Source: Haemonchus contortus
Lineage: Eukaryota > Nematoda > Chromadorea > Rhabditida > Trichostrongylidae
Length of the DNA: 64,000 nucleotides
Reading direction: 5' to 3'
Assembly: GCA_000469685.2 (NCBI GenBank)
Contig: LS997566.1
Coordinates: 26,601,932 to 26,665,931, forward strand
This document shows positions 31,489 to 42,095 of the stretch, piece by piece. Made by a program: the position numbers and the translations under genes. Within the stretch, counting starts at the first letter, position 1. Each line of letters starts with the position of its first letter. The notes beneath the pieces are model-generated. The model did not search any database. It worked only from the letters and a program-made list of their open reading frames with translations, and had not been told where the DNA came from.

Positions 31489-31710
31489 ATTTTATACACA
31501 TACACATACACCTACACATACACATACACATACATACACATACATACACACATACGCACATACATACATACACACATATACACATACATAAATACACATA
31601 CACACATACATATACATATACACATACACACATACATATACATATACACATACACACATACACACATACACACACATACACACAAACACATGCACACATA
31701 TACACACATG
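31489..31710. repeat. (TACACA)n-type minisatellite
   Basis: Hexamer-like TACACA and CATACA units run for about 220 bp, distinct from the neighbouring CA array. The two arrays are separated by about 45 bp of ordinary sequence. All long frames on either strand are repeat artefacts. Confidence 0.9.
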
Positions 31711-31789
31711 GCAGACGTTCCATACCACCCCAGTCGGGCTTGATGTTTGATACGTTTGATATCCGACTGGCGAGCAAGGAACATCAGGG

Positions 31790-33790
31790 ATTGGTAAGAA
31801 ATAAATTACACAACTTTGATTTATTCGGTAAACGACCCAATGATGTCGGTTCCTTCCTGGCAGCTTTGTATAGCACGGTCTGCGGAACTATTACTGCGTA
31901 CATTGCTGAGTCTACGGACACAACTGTGCACGCAGCTATATGGTCCCCTCCAAATATTAATAGTTTCCCGGTCCTCGCTTAATTTCGCATTCCCATGCAC
32001 AAGAAAGCCGGGTCGGCTGTGGGGCGTTCCATCCAAGGCGCGTATGAACAGGATTTTATGCACGCTCAAATTGTAGACGTTCATCCAAGGTGTGCAGGAA
32101 CGCTCCTACTGCGATCAGCGATTCTTTGATGGCAACAAATAGCTCTACAGCGGACCCCATCGTTCGTGTCCGGATAGAGATGGAAGAGGGCTATCTCGAT
32201 GTCACCTACGGCTGGACACGGACGCTGTAGAGCGTATTTGTTGGCATCAAAGAATCAGCGGATCGCAGTAGGACCGTTCCTGCACACCTTGGATGAACGT
32301 GCCAACCCCATATTAACGCTAATGGAGCATTCATCAGCTATGACAAAGTGAACACCGAACACGGTAGGTTGGATAGCTGCCCGCCTTCTATTGGCAGGTG
32401 ACGTGCGAGTCAGCAGATACGATTACCCAGACTAAGATGCCATCACTATCACTGTGGCAGGATCGCAAATCAAACTGAGTTCCGACCAGGAAAATGCGGT
32501 CAACATGTATAGTAAAGAGTTTCCTATACAAATTGTGGATAGTGCTTACGGCGCCGGTATGTCTGTGTGCGCATCAAAAATGGCCGAAGAATCTGCCAAT
32601 TTAGACCATATCATCCTTGTAACAGCAGCTCAAAATAGCGCATTAGACGTCATCGAGGCTAAATAGATGAAATACAATCCCAGCACATCAGAGCTGTTCG
32701 GTATATCAGTGGAACCGGTGCCCAAAACATCAAGCATCAGTCCCCTTTTGCACTTCAAAGCCTCATGGAAAACTTCCATGTTATCCATGGGCACTTAATG
32801 CCACAAACGTTATACAAAGCACTCAAGCAATTTTCCGGTGATCGCCGTCAACGACGCAACCATGTTTTCAGGCACAGCTGCTAACATCGTCAACACGGAA
32901 CACAAGAAGCTTTTAATTCTAGGAGAGCGTACTTCGTAGAAGTTCAAGGTTCCACGCGTAAATTTAGCAAATTATATAAGCCGAACGTATATCTCTGTAC
33001 TACTTCTACAGCACTCGACCTTACGCGTAAGAAAGGTTTGTGGCGTAGAATCGGCAATTCATAGCACAGATTCAGTTTGGATGAAGCCTCGATGGTGCTG
33101 GAAGCTACTTTGATGGCACTCATATTGCGCTTTCCAAATGCGCTCGTAACGTTGATTGGGGATAGCAAGCGACTTCGTGGGTATCCAAAATGTTCCATTG
33201 GCTGTCGGTGTAAGCTCTCGGTCTGTTTTAGATCTGGTCGCTAGTCCGGCATGGACACCATTATCTCACCCCCGAACGGTCTACCGCCCTCACATCGAAA
33301 TGATCAACTCAACCCCGAGTTTTTACAGCGGTAAACTCATCTGCGGCGTGCCAGTGTCCCTTCGTATCCCCAAAATACCCGTAGCATTGATCAACATCTC
33401 TTGCTATTCGCTTCAGTCAGTCACTGGGTCGCATAGCAATACCGTAAAAGCGACTGCGGCGCATGTGCTGGTACGTCTCCTTACAGTTAAATGTATTCCG
33501 CCAAGAGATGTCATGGTTCCGTAAGGTCTACTGTAGATAGCGCTCAAGGTAAGGAGAGGTCTACTGTCATCCTCTGCACCACCCTAGAAAGGACTGCCGC
33601 GGCTTCCTTCTTTTCAGATGTCAAGCGCCTCAATTTTGCACTCTCTCGTGCCAAAGATGCTATGTTCATCCTAGGTTTTCTTCCTTGCCTTCGCAAGATG
33701 GCCGTATGGACGAATGTACTTCGAGGTGTAATCAGCACCATCTCATTACGGATCTCAACTTTTTCGACAACTCCATGCATTCTCCCATTC
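31790..33790 (+). pseudogene. UPF1-like superfamily 1 helicase, decayed
   Basis: Readable pieces in order are: DLFGKRPNDV (near 31820), KAGSAVGRSIQGAYEQDF (near 32010), LSSDQENAVNMYSK (near 32470), DSAYGAGMSVC (Walker A, near 32540), AAQNSALDV, VGIQNVPLAV with SRSVLDL (near 33180), TVYRPHIEMIN, QSVTGSHSNTV, STVDSAQGKERSTVILCTT (motif V-like, near 33530) and KRLNFALSRAKDAMFILG (motif VI, near 33630). This is the AAA_11/AAA_12 type organisation of UPF1-like RNA/DNA helicases, expanded in parasitic nematodes. The Walker A lysine is replaced by methionine, and there are many stops and shifts, so it is inactive. No introns are evident. Confidence 0.75.
32077..32300. repeat. Inverted duplication of a piece of the helicase pseudogene
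   Basis: Arms 32077-32152 and 32223-32300 are inverted copies with few mismatches around a 70-bp loop. The right arm is in the sense of the relic (reads GPFLHTLDER), and the left arm is an antisense copy of the same piece. A transcript of this locus would fold into a 75-bp hairpin matching the helicase family. Confidence 0.8.
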
Positions 33791-34434
33791 AGCCATAAGT
33801 CCGAGGACGGACTGAGCGTGAGGGGGAAATGTAACGGTGAGGATGTTCAAACTTAGATATATTCAGCTTCTTACATTTCTATTATCTAGTTGTTGGGGAT
33901 TGTCGATTCCTAGTAATCGCGTCACATGTTTATATTTCAGACGCTTTGCTTCAGATAGACGTAGAGCCGATCGAATGGGCGGAACGAAAACGAACGAGGA
34001 TGTCAAAGGGGATTCGAACACAGGAGTCGATCCCCAAAATGTCGAGAGACCGTCGCTTACTAGCTCCTCTCTCTCAATCCCTTCGACACGACTCTGACTA
34101 TTTTATGATTATGAACATCGATGTCGCGAAGGTGCCTTGTGAATGCTCACACGGATATTCGTAAAGATTGTAATTAATGGTGTCTCGTATCGTCACGAAG
34201 TATTTGGGTCGACCTGAGGCCGTCTAATAGTAAAGAGGACTAAAAGGACATTGGATCCTTTAGTCTGTGCCAAACTTTACTAAAACGTTGAGTTAAAAAT
34301 CCTATTCGTGCCCATCTCCAGAACAACATAAGCCAACGCTGAAGAGGTCTAGGAGATTCGCTCATTACTTCATTGTAAGTTGAGCTGGATTTGTTCCCCA
34401 TATGTGACTTTTTTCAAATCGGAAGCACAAGTTA

Positions 34435-35029
34435 TTAGGTGTATGCATTAATTTCCGCCGCCGAATTCCAAGGGCCGTTGCGCGAACCATGTTAGAGGTT
34501 TACCTGTGAAACCTGTCATATACTGTAAGATAAGGTATTGGCTACCTATTTATGGGCAGACAGATCAGTTTTTCCCCAAAATTCTGTTGCTTCATACTGA
34601 TTGGTCATGGAACGTGATGAACCGTTTTCCCGGAGCCCTTCCCCCGCTGTTTGATTTCAAAAAAACTGGCATTGAAGCCCATCGGATGCTTCTATGGAGG
34701 ACAAGCTTCATCCGAACGGACCTGTTGAGATGGTTTCTCTTCACTCGAGAGCTTGTAACGAAAGCAGAATGCTCATTGCCAAAAAAGGAATGCTATGTGT
34801 GCATTTGGCGGTGTGAAGAAGTGGGAAGAAATGCGAAAATGGGTGGATAACAATATTGCCTCAAAACATGGAGACTTTTTAGACCCGGAGTCAACAAGAT
34901 ACTAACAAGATGGCAAGAAGTTGTAGCTAGCGATGGGCAATACATTGCCTAATGTACATTTGGTTTTAATTTTGTAATAAGTATGTTTTTGCACGCAAAA
35001 AAACGGTGGAAATTAGTGCACACACCTAA
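34435..35029. mobile_element. Internally deleted mariner element
   Basis: TA flanks both sides (34433-34434 and 35030-35031). The left end reads TTAGGTGTATGCATTAATTT and the right end, reversed, TTAGGTGTGTGCACTAATTT, with 18 of 20 matching. Inside are remnants of the mariner transposase in plus orientation: FDFKKTGIEAHRMLL with RTDLLRW (N-terminal HTH region, near 34650) and TRWQEVVASDGQYIA (C-terminus, near 34925). A full mariner is about 1.3 kb, so the catalytic middle is deleted. Confidence 0.85.
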
Positions 35030-35032
35030 TAG

Positions 35033-38000
35033 TTGCAGTTCTTGTTTTCTGGTTATTCACCTTTGCTCGAAGGATATCAGTGAACGTCTACCACCTCTTG
35101 CAGAGGGTACTGACGCGCACTCGCGAGCCCAGCGATTATTAAAAAATCTGCAACATTCGCAGAGGGTCTTCGATGCAGTAATAGCGTCGCACAGGTATCG
35201 AACAAATATCCAAACGTTGGCACTGCTGTTTAGAAAACAGCGATGCATATAGGATCAAAGGCACAGCTCACGATGAAAATGGCTTACGAAATAAACCTCT
35301 AGGATAGATTTGGGGCCCCTCTCGTATACCAGATGGGGAGCTGTCTCGTCGAAAAATGGCCTAGATAGGGCGTTATAAAGGCTCAAAGGTTGTACCGTGT
35401 ATATCTTCGGACGAGTTTCACCGGCATTGTAGAGGCTGCACCGATCAAAAGGGATCACATGTAGGAACTTCAATCAACTTGTTATGACCCATAGCGACAG
35501 TGAAAGGCAGTCCTGTACAGTTTTGGTTCTAGATGTGTGGGCTCTTTGCGCAGTTGCAACAACTGAATTCTTGTCCGAATACCCCTTCTATTTTATTTCC
35601 CTCGTGGTAATCTCGCCCAACCTCTCTTTCTCTTTTTTAAGAAACCTTATTTCTCTGATCACTTCTATTTTTCTCAGCAAGTGAATCGGCGGATTTACTT
35701 GCTTTCTTTCACTACCAATGAACTATGCTATGCTTCCGCTTTTCGAATAACAAGGGGTACCTCAAAATTATCGTGAACTGTGCCTTTAGATAAATATGCC
35801 TGAAAAAAGTGAAAAGAAAGTACTCGGTGTCGTCAGAAAATCATGTGCCAACTCAGCGTTAGAACAATTTTTGTGTACAAATACAATGCAGAAAACATTC
35901 TTCTGGAAATATCTTAAATTCTGATCAGCTGTTGAAAAGAAAACATTTTTTAATTACGCTTGTTAAACGATATCTTTTCTCGAGTTTCGTTTTCTTCTTG
36001 GCTGCATGTCGTGCCTCTCGCACGACCTCCACGGTTTACAGCACGCGTCGGGAGGAAACCGCGCTCCAGGTCCACTCGCCTTCGGTCCTAACGCGAAGGC
36101 CGGAAACTGCCGGAAGCGCGGGAATTTAGTTGTAAGCATAACATTTCGCTGCGTATCTACTCCAGTCAGTCGTCTATATGCGTTTGTCGTGCGAGGCTGG
36201 TGGATCGTCGCGTGCTCCCTTTATTCCGTCCCGTGGGCTCATCCCGTAACCGTCGATCATCGTCTCTCCACTCATATCCTCTTCTCATCACCTCTCGTCT
36301 CGTATCCAGGTCAGTAATCTCCCAATTGTTTTATTCATGTATGTTTTTGGCATAATGCTATTGCATCATGATATTTCACTTGCCATTTCTACATTATTTG
36401 AAGTTCCTCATGTTGTACCCATGTTTGATATAAATGTGGCGTCTTACTATTTTCATGTACTTATACGGGATTAATCCCAAGAGTATTTGACACACTTGTA
36501 GTTGGGAGCTCAGTTCGTCAACAGGGGACTAGGCCCTACTTCAGCCCGCAGCAGGCCCCCTTAGCATTCCTCGGCACGGCATGTCCCCTTAGGGGTGTGT
36601 GGGCACCCAAATACCCACGTTCTGCCGTGACTGGGGTGTGGGAACGCCAATGCAGATAGTAGAGGGCACCTCGTCACGACACTGCATGTGTGGAGAATTC
36701 TATTAAAAAATTTGGAAATCTTACATAGCTCAAGTCCGTAGGTGAAAGGCTACTGAGAGATCTGAAAACCACTTCACGAGTTTCACTCCGAGTTGACACT
36801 TTCAAAGAAGATCTTCTACTTTACTCGCTTACACAGCCACCCAAGTCGTCATTTTGCCGAGACAGCTTATTAATTGGATTTGCTTTGTTGTGCGTTATTC
36901 AGCCAACATTACTATAAAATAGTAATTCTCATTAAATGGGTACAGGCCCTGTATCAAGTGTCTGCAGTTACCTGCAGTGTCTGCAGTCTGCAGAAAACTA
37001 TTCCTCCAAATCGGTGACTGTTGACAGTAAGTTCAGCGTAGATACTTTCGATGAAGTGCGTAACTTCATTCTGGTAAGCAAAAACCTTATTCAAAGGAAC
37101 GAATGAATAATATTCGTAAAATATGCCGGGCTCACGTTTCTGGACGATAATATAGTTTTTTTGATCTGAAATGAGGTGTAAGACTTGCAAACCATTTTAA
37201 AGCGCTCGAAGAATAGATTTATCAGTCACTGAAACTAGAGTTTTATTCATATTTGCTACTTTCCAGTTTAGAAAGCCACTCTCAGTCGATTGGCAGAGTC
37301 ATTCATTTCGAATGAAAAATGGTAAACGATAGGTACAATCTCGGCAATTCGGCAGTCTAATTTTTGCCTAGCTTTCAGGTAAGAAAGCCGATCAGGAAAT
37401 CATTCAATGCTTTCATTGAAAGCGATTGCTTCCTGATGATCGTTATAGCGTGCGTAATTGCTATGTAATTAAGTGCTCTTAAGTACTGCGATGAAAAAAG
37501 AACTTCAAATTTCAGATTATTCCAATTTTCCATACATAACAAGATTGATGAACTGAGTTGAACTATGCGCAATATGGCAAAAAGCGGAAACTGACTTTAA
37601 AACGCAATTTCACGCCTTTTCGTTTACTTTTTCGAACATTTATGGTAAGCTTTATAGTGTCGGCAGATAGTTAAAGCGCTTGAACGATTATCTTCATCCT
37701 CCAAATGATCACATAGCTACGAGGAGATGGGTTCCCTGTTAAGATAACGAGTGGCAGCATACACGTTCGACAACTTCAAGAAGTTCTTTGGTTGATGTTA
37801 GAACAGCATTGAATGTGTCGTCTCATCCTCTCTTCTGGATTTAGCCTACATGACCAAAGTGCCCATGTCTTACTTCTTTGAAAATTTCTCCAAGACCAAA
37901 CTGTTAGTCATCTGTTTTTCTGCAGTTTGACGTCGACTAACACAGATTCTCTCCTCAAGAAAGCTACAAAACATAAGCATTACTCACCTATAGCGGGAAC

Positions 38001-41000
38001 TTTTCAAGTCTGGACTGGATCTGAAGTAACACCAACAAGACTAATTGATTTGCTCTCCGACTCCTCGAAACAACTTCCCATCAAATGCTATCACAATCCT
38101 GCTTTCACTTTCTTCCAACCTCTATACTACTTTCAAAAGCCATGCGACTGCAATATTGTGAAATGAGCTGGTCATGTATGTTATGTGCGTACAAAAGAGT
38201 AATGTTTTGGAGCACCTCGGAAAAATCAGGACTATTCCGAAATGTCCACCAGATATTCCCCGTAAACTCAAATATATAATCTCCAGAGGTGTTGAGGACA
38301 AGAACAGAAAATGGTTGTAACGTCGGAAGTTTTTGTCGTAGCCTCTAAAAGCTTTCAAAAGCTGTTCAACTAGCGCCCACACAATCCTTCGTCAAACAAC
38401 GAACTTGTCATTATCCTGGCTGTCTTCTCACAAGAGCGAGAAACCGTCGTCAGAAGGCTTTTCGAAACCGGTCAGTCAGCCGTTGTCAGGCAGAGAGTGG
38501 TCAGATCAGCAGGGTGATGGCGATTTCGCGCGATCGATGCGAATAGCCGCTGAACGCCGAACATTTCTTGCCCTATTTTGACATCGAATCCACTGTTTCA
38601 CTATGCCAGTCATTTTGACTATTCATTACAGTAATCCCTTTCCCTTCACCATACTTTTCGTTTTGATAATCAAGTCACTCTGACATAACAGGGCCTGAGT
38701 TGTAAACTAGAACCACATATACCATGTAGACCCTAGACCTTCTAGTTAAAACTGATGTGTAGGACTGCTGTAATAGCCCTTTACAGACTTCTCTTTAGTT
38801 CCGGTTTTGGAGTCATGAACTCTACGACTGGCATCAGGTTCTCAGCTGTTCGTGTGAAATGACACCGCTTCGCCTCACAGGAGTTAATCCTTAAAATCAT
38901 AGGCCCCCTCCGCTCCCGCAATCTTCTAAGTCTCGACCGATCTTTCCTTCTTTATTACAAGTCGGTCCGAGTCAATTAATGTTTTTGGAGACCTAGCTTT
39001 GGAAGCACTGCCTCTTTTAGAGCTCGCCGAGCAATGTAGCCGTGTTATTTAGAAACTGACGTTATGACATATTTTAATTAAAGAGAGCTGAGAGCTCGTT
39101 CAAATCCTCGCGCCCCGTGTGATATTGAATGAGTGGAAATAATTCAAAAGTTCAAGGAGGTCTGCAGTTTGTGAACCACTCGTCGGTTGCACAAAATGTA
39201 CGAGGCAAGCTCTATCTCGCCGACTCGTGCCATGAACTTGTCAGGGAGATTTGTATAATGTACTTAGAATAAATTAAGGGCTGAATACCGAGTATAGGTT
39301 TGTTGGGTACCGAAAAGTCGGGAGACATCCTCCATTTACGGCGCCGTGAACTTGGTATCCCCTATTATTTGAAAAAGTAGTCCGAAGTTCCTGTGCTAGA
39401 TCCAGTACGTTGTTGACCTCTATTCCGTAGTTGCCTCGCCACTACAATCCACTGCTGTTACAAGAGAAGGTCACGGTTGATAGTTATTTGCATATACTGG
39501 ATGATTTGATGACTATTTACCATCTTGCGTGATGGAATGATGGAGTACTATAACAAATAATCTGTAAAATTCTAAACCAATATTTTGATACATATGAGAG
39601 TATAAAGAAGCTTGCTTTTCCTAGAGCAAATCTATCAAACGCCATCATCGTTATGTGTTGACATCTGTACCCTTACATGATAGGTTGAGTCGAATAAACT
39701 CGAACATGTTGTCGTTGTGGTTTTCTCGAAGTCATAACTCAGCAAAGGGTTCGAAGGCACAGACCGCGATGGAAATAGTTTTTGAGATTCCTCCCTGGGA
39801 TGAACCTGTGGCCTCCAAGGATACAAGGGACGCTATCTGCTTGAGAAACAGCCTGGATAGGACTTAATAGGTGTCCCAAACCGGCGTAGCTGACGTACAT
39901 ACCTAAAGGCGTAGGAGTTCCCGTGCCGTTGTAGAGTTTGTAGAGAGTGCACCATTCGCACCGAGACGCGCACTTTGCATGCAGGCAGCTTACTGTAGCC
40001 AACCGTACGCAACCGCACCCACGTCCAAACATCTCTTCCATGCATTTTTTGTCGTCACATTCTCGTCCAGCACCTGATTTTGCTACATTTTCGGACCATA
40101 CATTTTGATAAATACGCCGAGTTCGTTAATTTCTTCGCCACTTTTGCAGTCGTCCAAAGCTAGGTACAACAGATTTATTGTGAACTGCGTACTTGAGTGA
40201 CTGAACATGTTAGCCGGATAGAGCATAGAAGGCTCTTCGAAACACCGTCGTAGCACAATGAAGACAATAATACCATAGTCGTTTGTTTCTTGCCACCAGC
40301 CTCATAATTTTGGAAGTCGCAACTCTAGCTCCGCAACGTCGTACTCTCCCTATTTTTATCAAGCCAAGAACCTGTTGATATTGATGGGCGTTCACATGCA
40401 TACGCACCCCTTTAATCCGCACTGTTACTCAGATTTGGCATAGAGGGACCGTTCTACTGAAGAAGAAGAGGTTCGGAGTACCGAAGGAGTAAAACTGGGC
40501 TTGCTGCGGAATCTCGCGCAAGCCGACCTGCAATGAACCATTTGCGTAATGACAGCCGCTCTTGACAGTCGGTGGATGATTTGTGCTCTAGAGCGGTATG
40601 AATAACACCCGAAGTGATAAGGCTTCTTCTCTCCATGTCACCTGCGTTTGGTGTCAACATCTAATAACCGGGATTGAAAAATGAGTTCTATAACCTACCA
40701 CACCACAGTGCTTAATGAGTTACAAGGGTCCGTATGGAAACACGACTCCGAACACAGGATCCACACCAAAATGATATCTTCTGCACTCAGCGGAGCTCTC
40801 AGGAGGTCAAACTGAGAGCTTCTCACCGAGGGATGTGCAGCGGGAATCAAAAGTCCACCGTCCAAACTACAGCAGCACAAGGCCTACTTCCAGTACGACA
40901 ACGTTGGGCCACACAATGGGCGAACGAAGAGCGCTGGATTAATGAAGTCTGACTGAACCATCTAGCCCCCATATTTCGTAATTTTTATCTCCATCTGGAT

Positions 41001-41380
41001 GATAGGTCCTTCTAAGCTTTATACGACATCAAAAAGCTGCTCAAGCAGTTCTGCAGGGGTCAGTCCCCATCCAGTTCTAGAGCGAAGGCATCTACCACCT
41101 ACATTAGCATTGGCAGGATATAATCGATAGGCCATTAGGACATTTTTCAAATGGCTCACGATTACCTTCTAGAATGGAAATATTATCAATAGTACTATCA
41201 ATTGTCCGAAAACATCCGACTCGATCTGATTGAAATTTCTTGTAAATGATCTCTGTTGAAAAAACATATTGCTACAATAGTGAATGTATAGTTTGCTAGC
41301 TGTCATGTTTGTTACCGTTTCAGTTATTCATTTCTGACAGGTCGGGTAATCTGGAGCAGTACCTGGATCTGTTTCGCTTG
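35033..41380. other. Largely unassigned region with scattered repeats
   Basis: No gene could be supported. A degenerate block at about 35255-35480 resembles about 39740-39990 in the same orientation (shared AAGGCACAG..CGATGRAAATRG and later CGTTGTAGAG-like parts), so it is a dispersed repeat. Positions 35990-36310 are GC-rich and pyrimidine-ending, followed by a good donor-like CAG/GTCAGT, and could be a 5' UTR exon, but nothing links it to a coding exon. A frame at 37927-38166 has no motif. A frame at 40734-40952 ends with RQRWATQWANEERW, faintly like the tail of RTE polyproteins. Confidence 0.35.
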
Positions 41381-41545
41381 TTTGATAATTGGTACCAGCC
41401 TCTTCCATGATTATAAGAGCACTGGCTGGCCACCGCAATCATTGTATAGGCCACATACGCATCCAATCGGCTACTACGATTCTGAATGGAAGTCGAATGC
41501 GTGGGTGCATCCCTCAAACAGGACTGATCAGCACCCCAAAACTTC
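41381..41545 (+). mobile_element. RTE-type LINE 3' tail fragment
   Basis: This block shares ATAGGCCACATACGCATC, GCTACTACGATT and GTCGAATGCGTGGG with the block at 58838-59145. Both resemble the 3' untranslated tail of strongylid RTE LINEs. 5'-truncated tails of this kind are the normal product of LINE insertion. Confidence 0.55.
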
Positions 41546-41600
41546 AACTAATTCCTTACTAATTATACTAATAACTTATAATCATTTCTTTTATGTCAAG

Positions 41601-41746
41601 TATTCGCTACTGATGTACTAACCGTGTAGCGCGGCTACACTTTGCGGTGGAAGTGAGGCCTTTGAAAACGACGAGTCCGTCGAAACGTCGGCCGTAATAA
41701 ATATTTCCACCTACAAACCTCGAGGCAGAAGTAAAAACTAACGATT
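41601..41746 (+). mobile_element. Penelope-like element tail, internally deleted
   Basis: It starts CGCTACTGATGTACTAACCG and includes the hairpin GTGTAGCGCGGCTACAC (41624-41640). It jumps over about 130 bases compared with 19676-19920, then continues with ACGACGAGTCCGTCGAAACG and ends GAAGTAAAAACTAACGATTT. No coding part is present. It shows that the hairpin and the GACGAGTCC block are kept even in a minimal copy. Confidence 0.8.
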
Positions 41747-41816
41747 TATGTCAAGTATTAATTTTAACACACAATCCTATTTTAAATACTATCTTTTGGT
41801 TGTACCATTACTCATA

Positions 41817-42095
41817 GGCTGCTTTCATAGTCCGCCGGCGTGCCAACGTGCCGAGGCAGTGCCAGGGGAGAAGAGGGAGGCAGACGGTCGGTCAGCCCCT
41901 TCGATGCGCTGAAAACAAACAAGAATAAGATCAAAAACCAAACAACCAGGAGGTTGTGCAAATGGTTTTTGATCTTGGCTCTCTTTGTTTACAGCCCTTC
42001 GAAGGTGCTGACCGACCGTCTGCCTCCCTACCCGCTAGCACTGCATCTGCACGCCAACAGGCCGGCACGCACGCCGACGGACTATGAAAGCAGCC
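41817..42095. mobile_element. Palindromic foldback MITE
   Basis: A 279-bp element whose arms of about 120 bp are inverted copies, from GGCTGCTTTCATAGTCCG at the left to its reverse at the right. Both include GAGGCAGACGGTCGGTCAGC and GATCAAAAACCA. It has no coding capacity of its own; open frames are arm artefacts. Confidence 0.8.

Noticed and set aside
31286..31710. CRISPR-like array
   Set aside because: Units are simple CA-type repeats without unique spacers, and the genome is eukaryotic.
31193..31784. Long open frames on both strands across 31190-31780
   Set aside because: They are translations of CA and TACACA repeats and have no protein-like composition.
33940..34060. tRNA-like GATTCGAA near 34010
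   Set aside because: A B-box-like string alone, without an A-box or T-stem.
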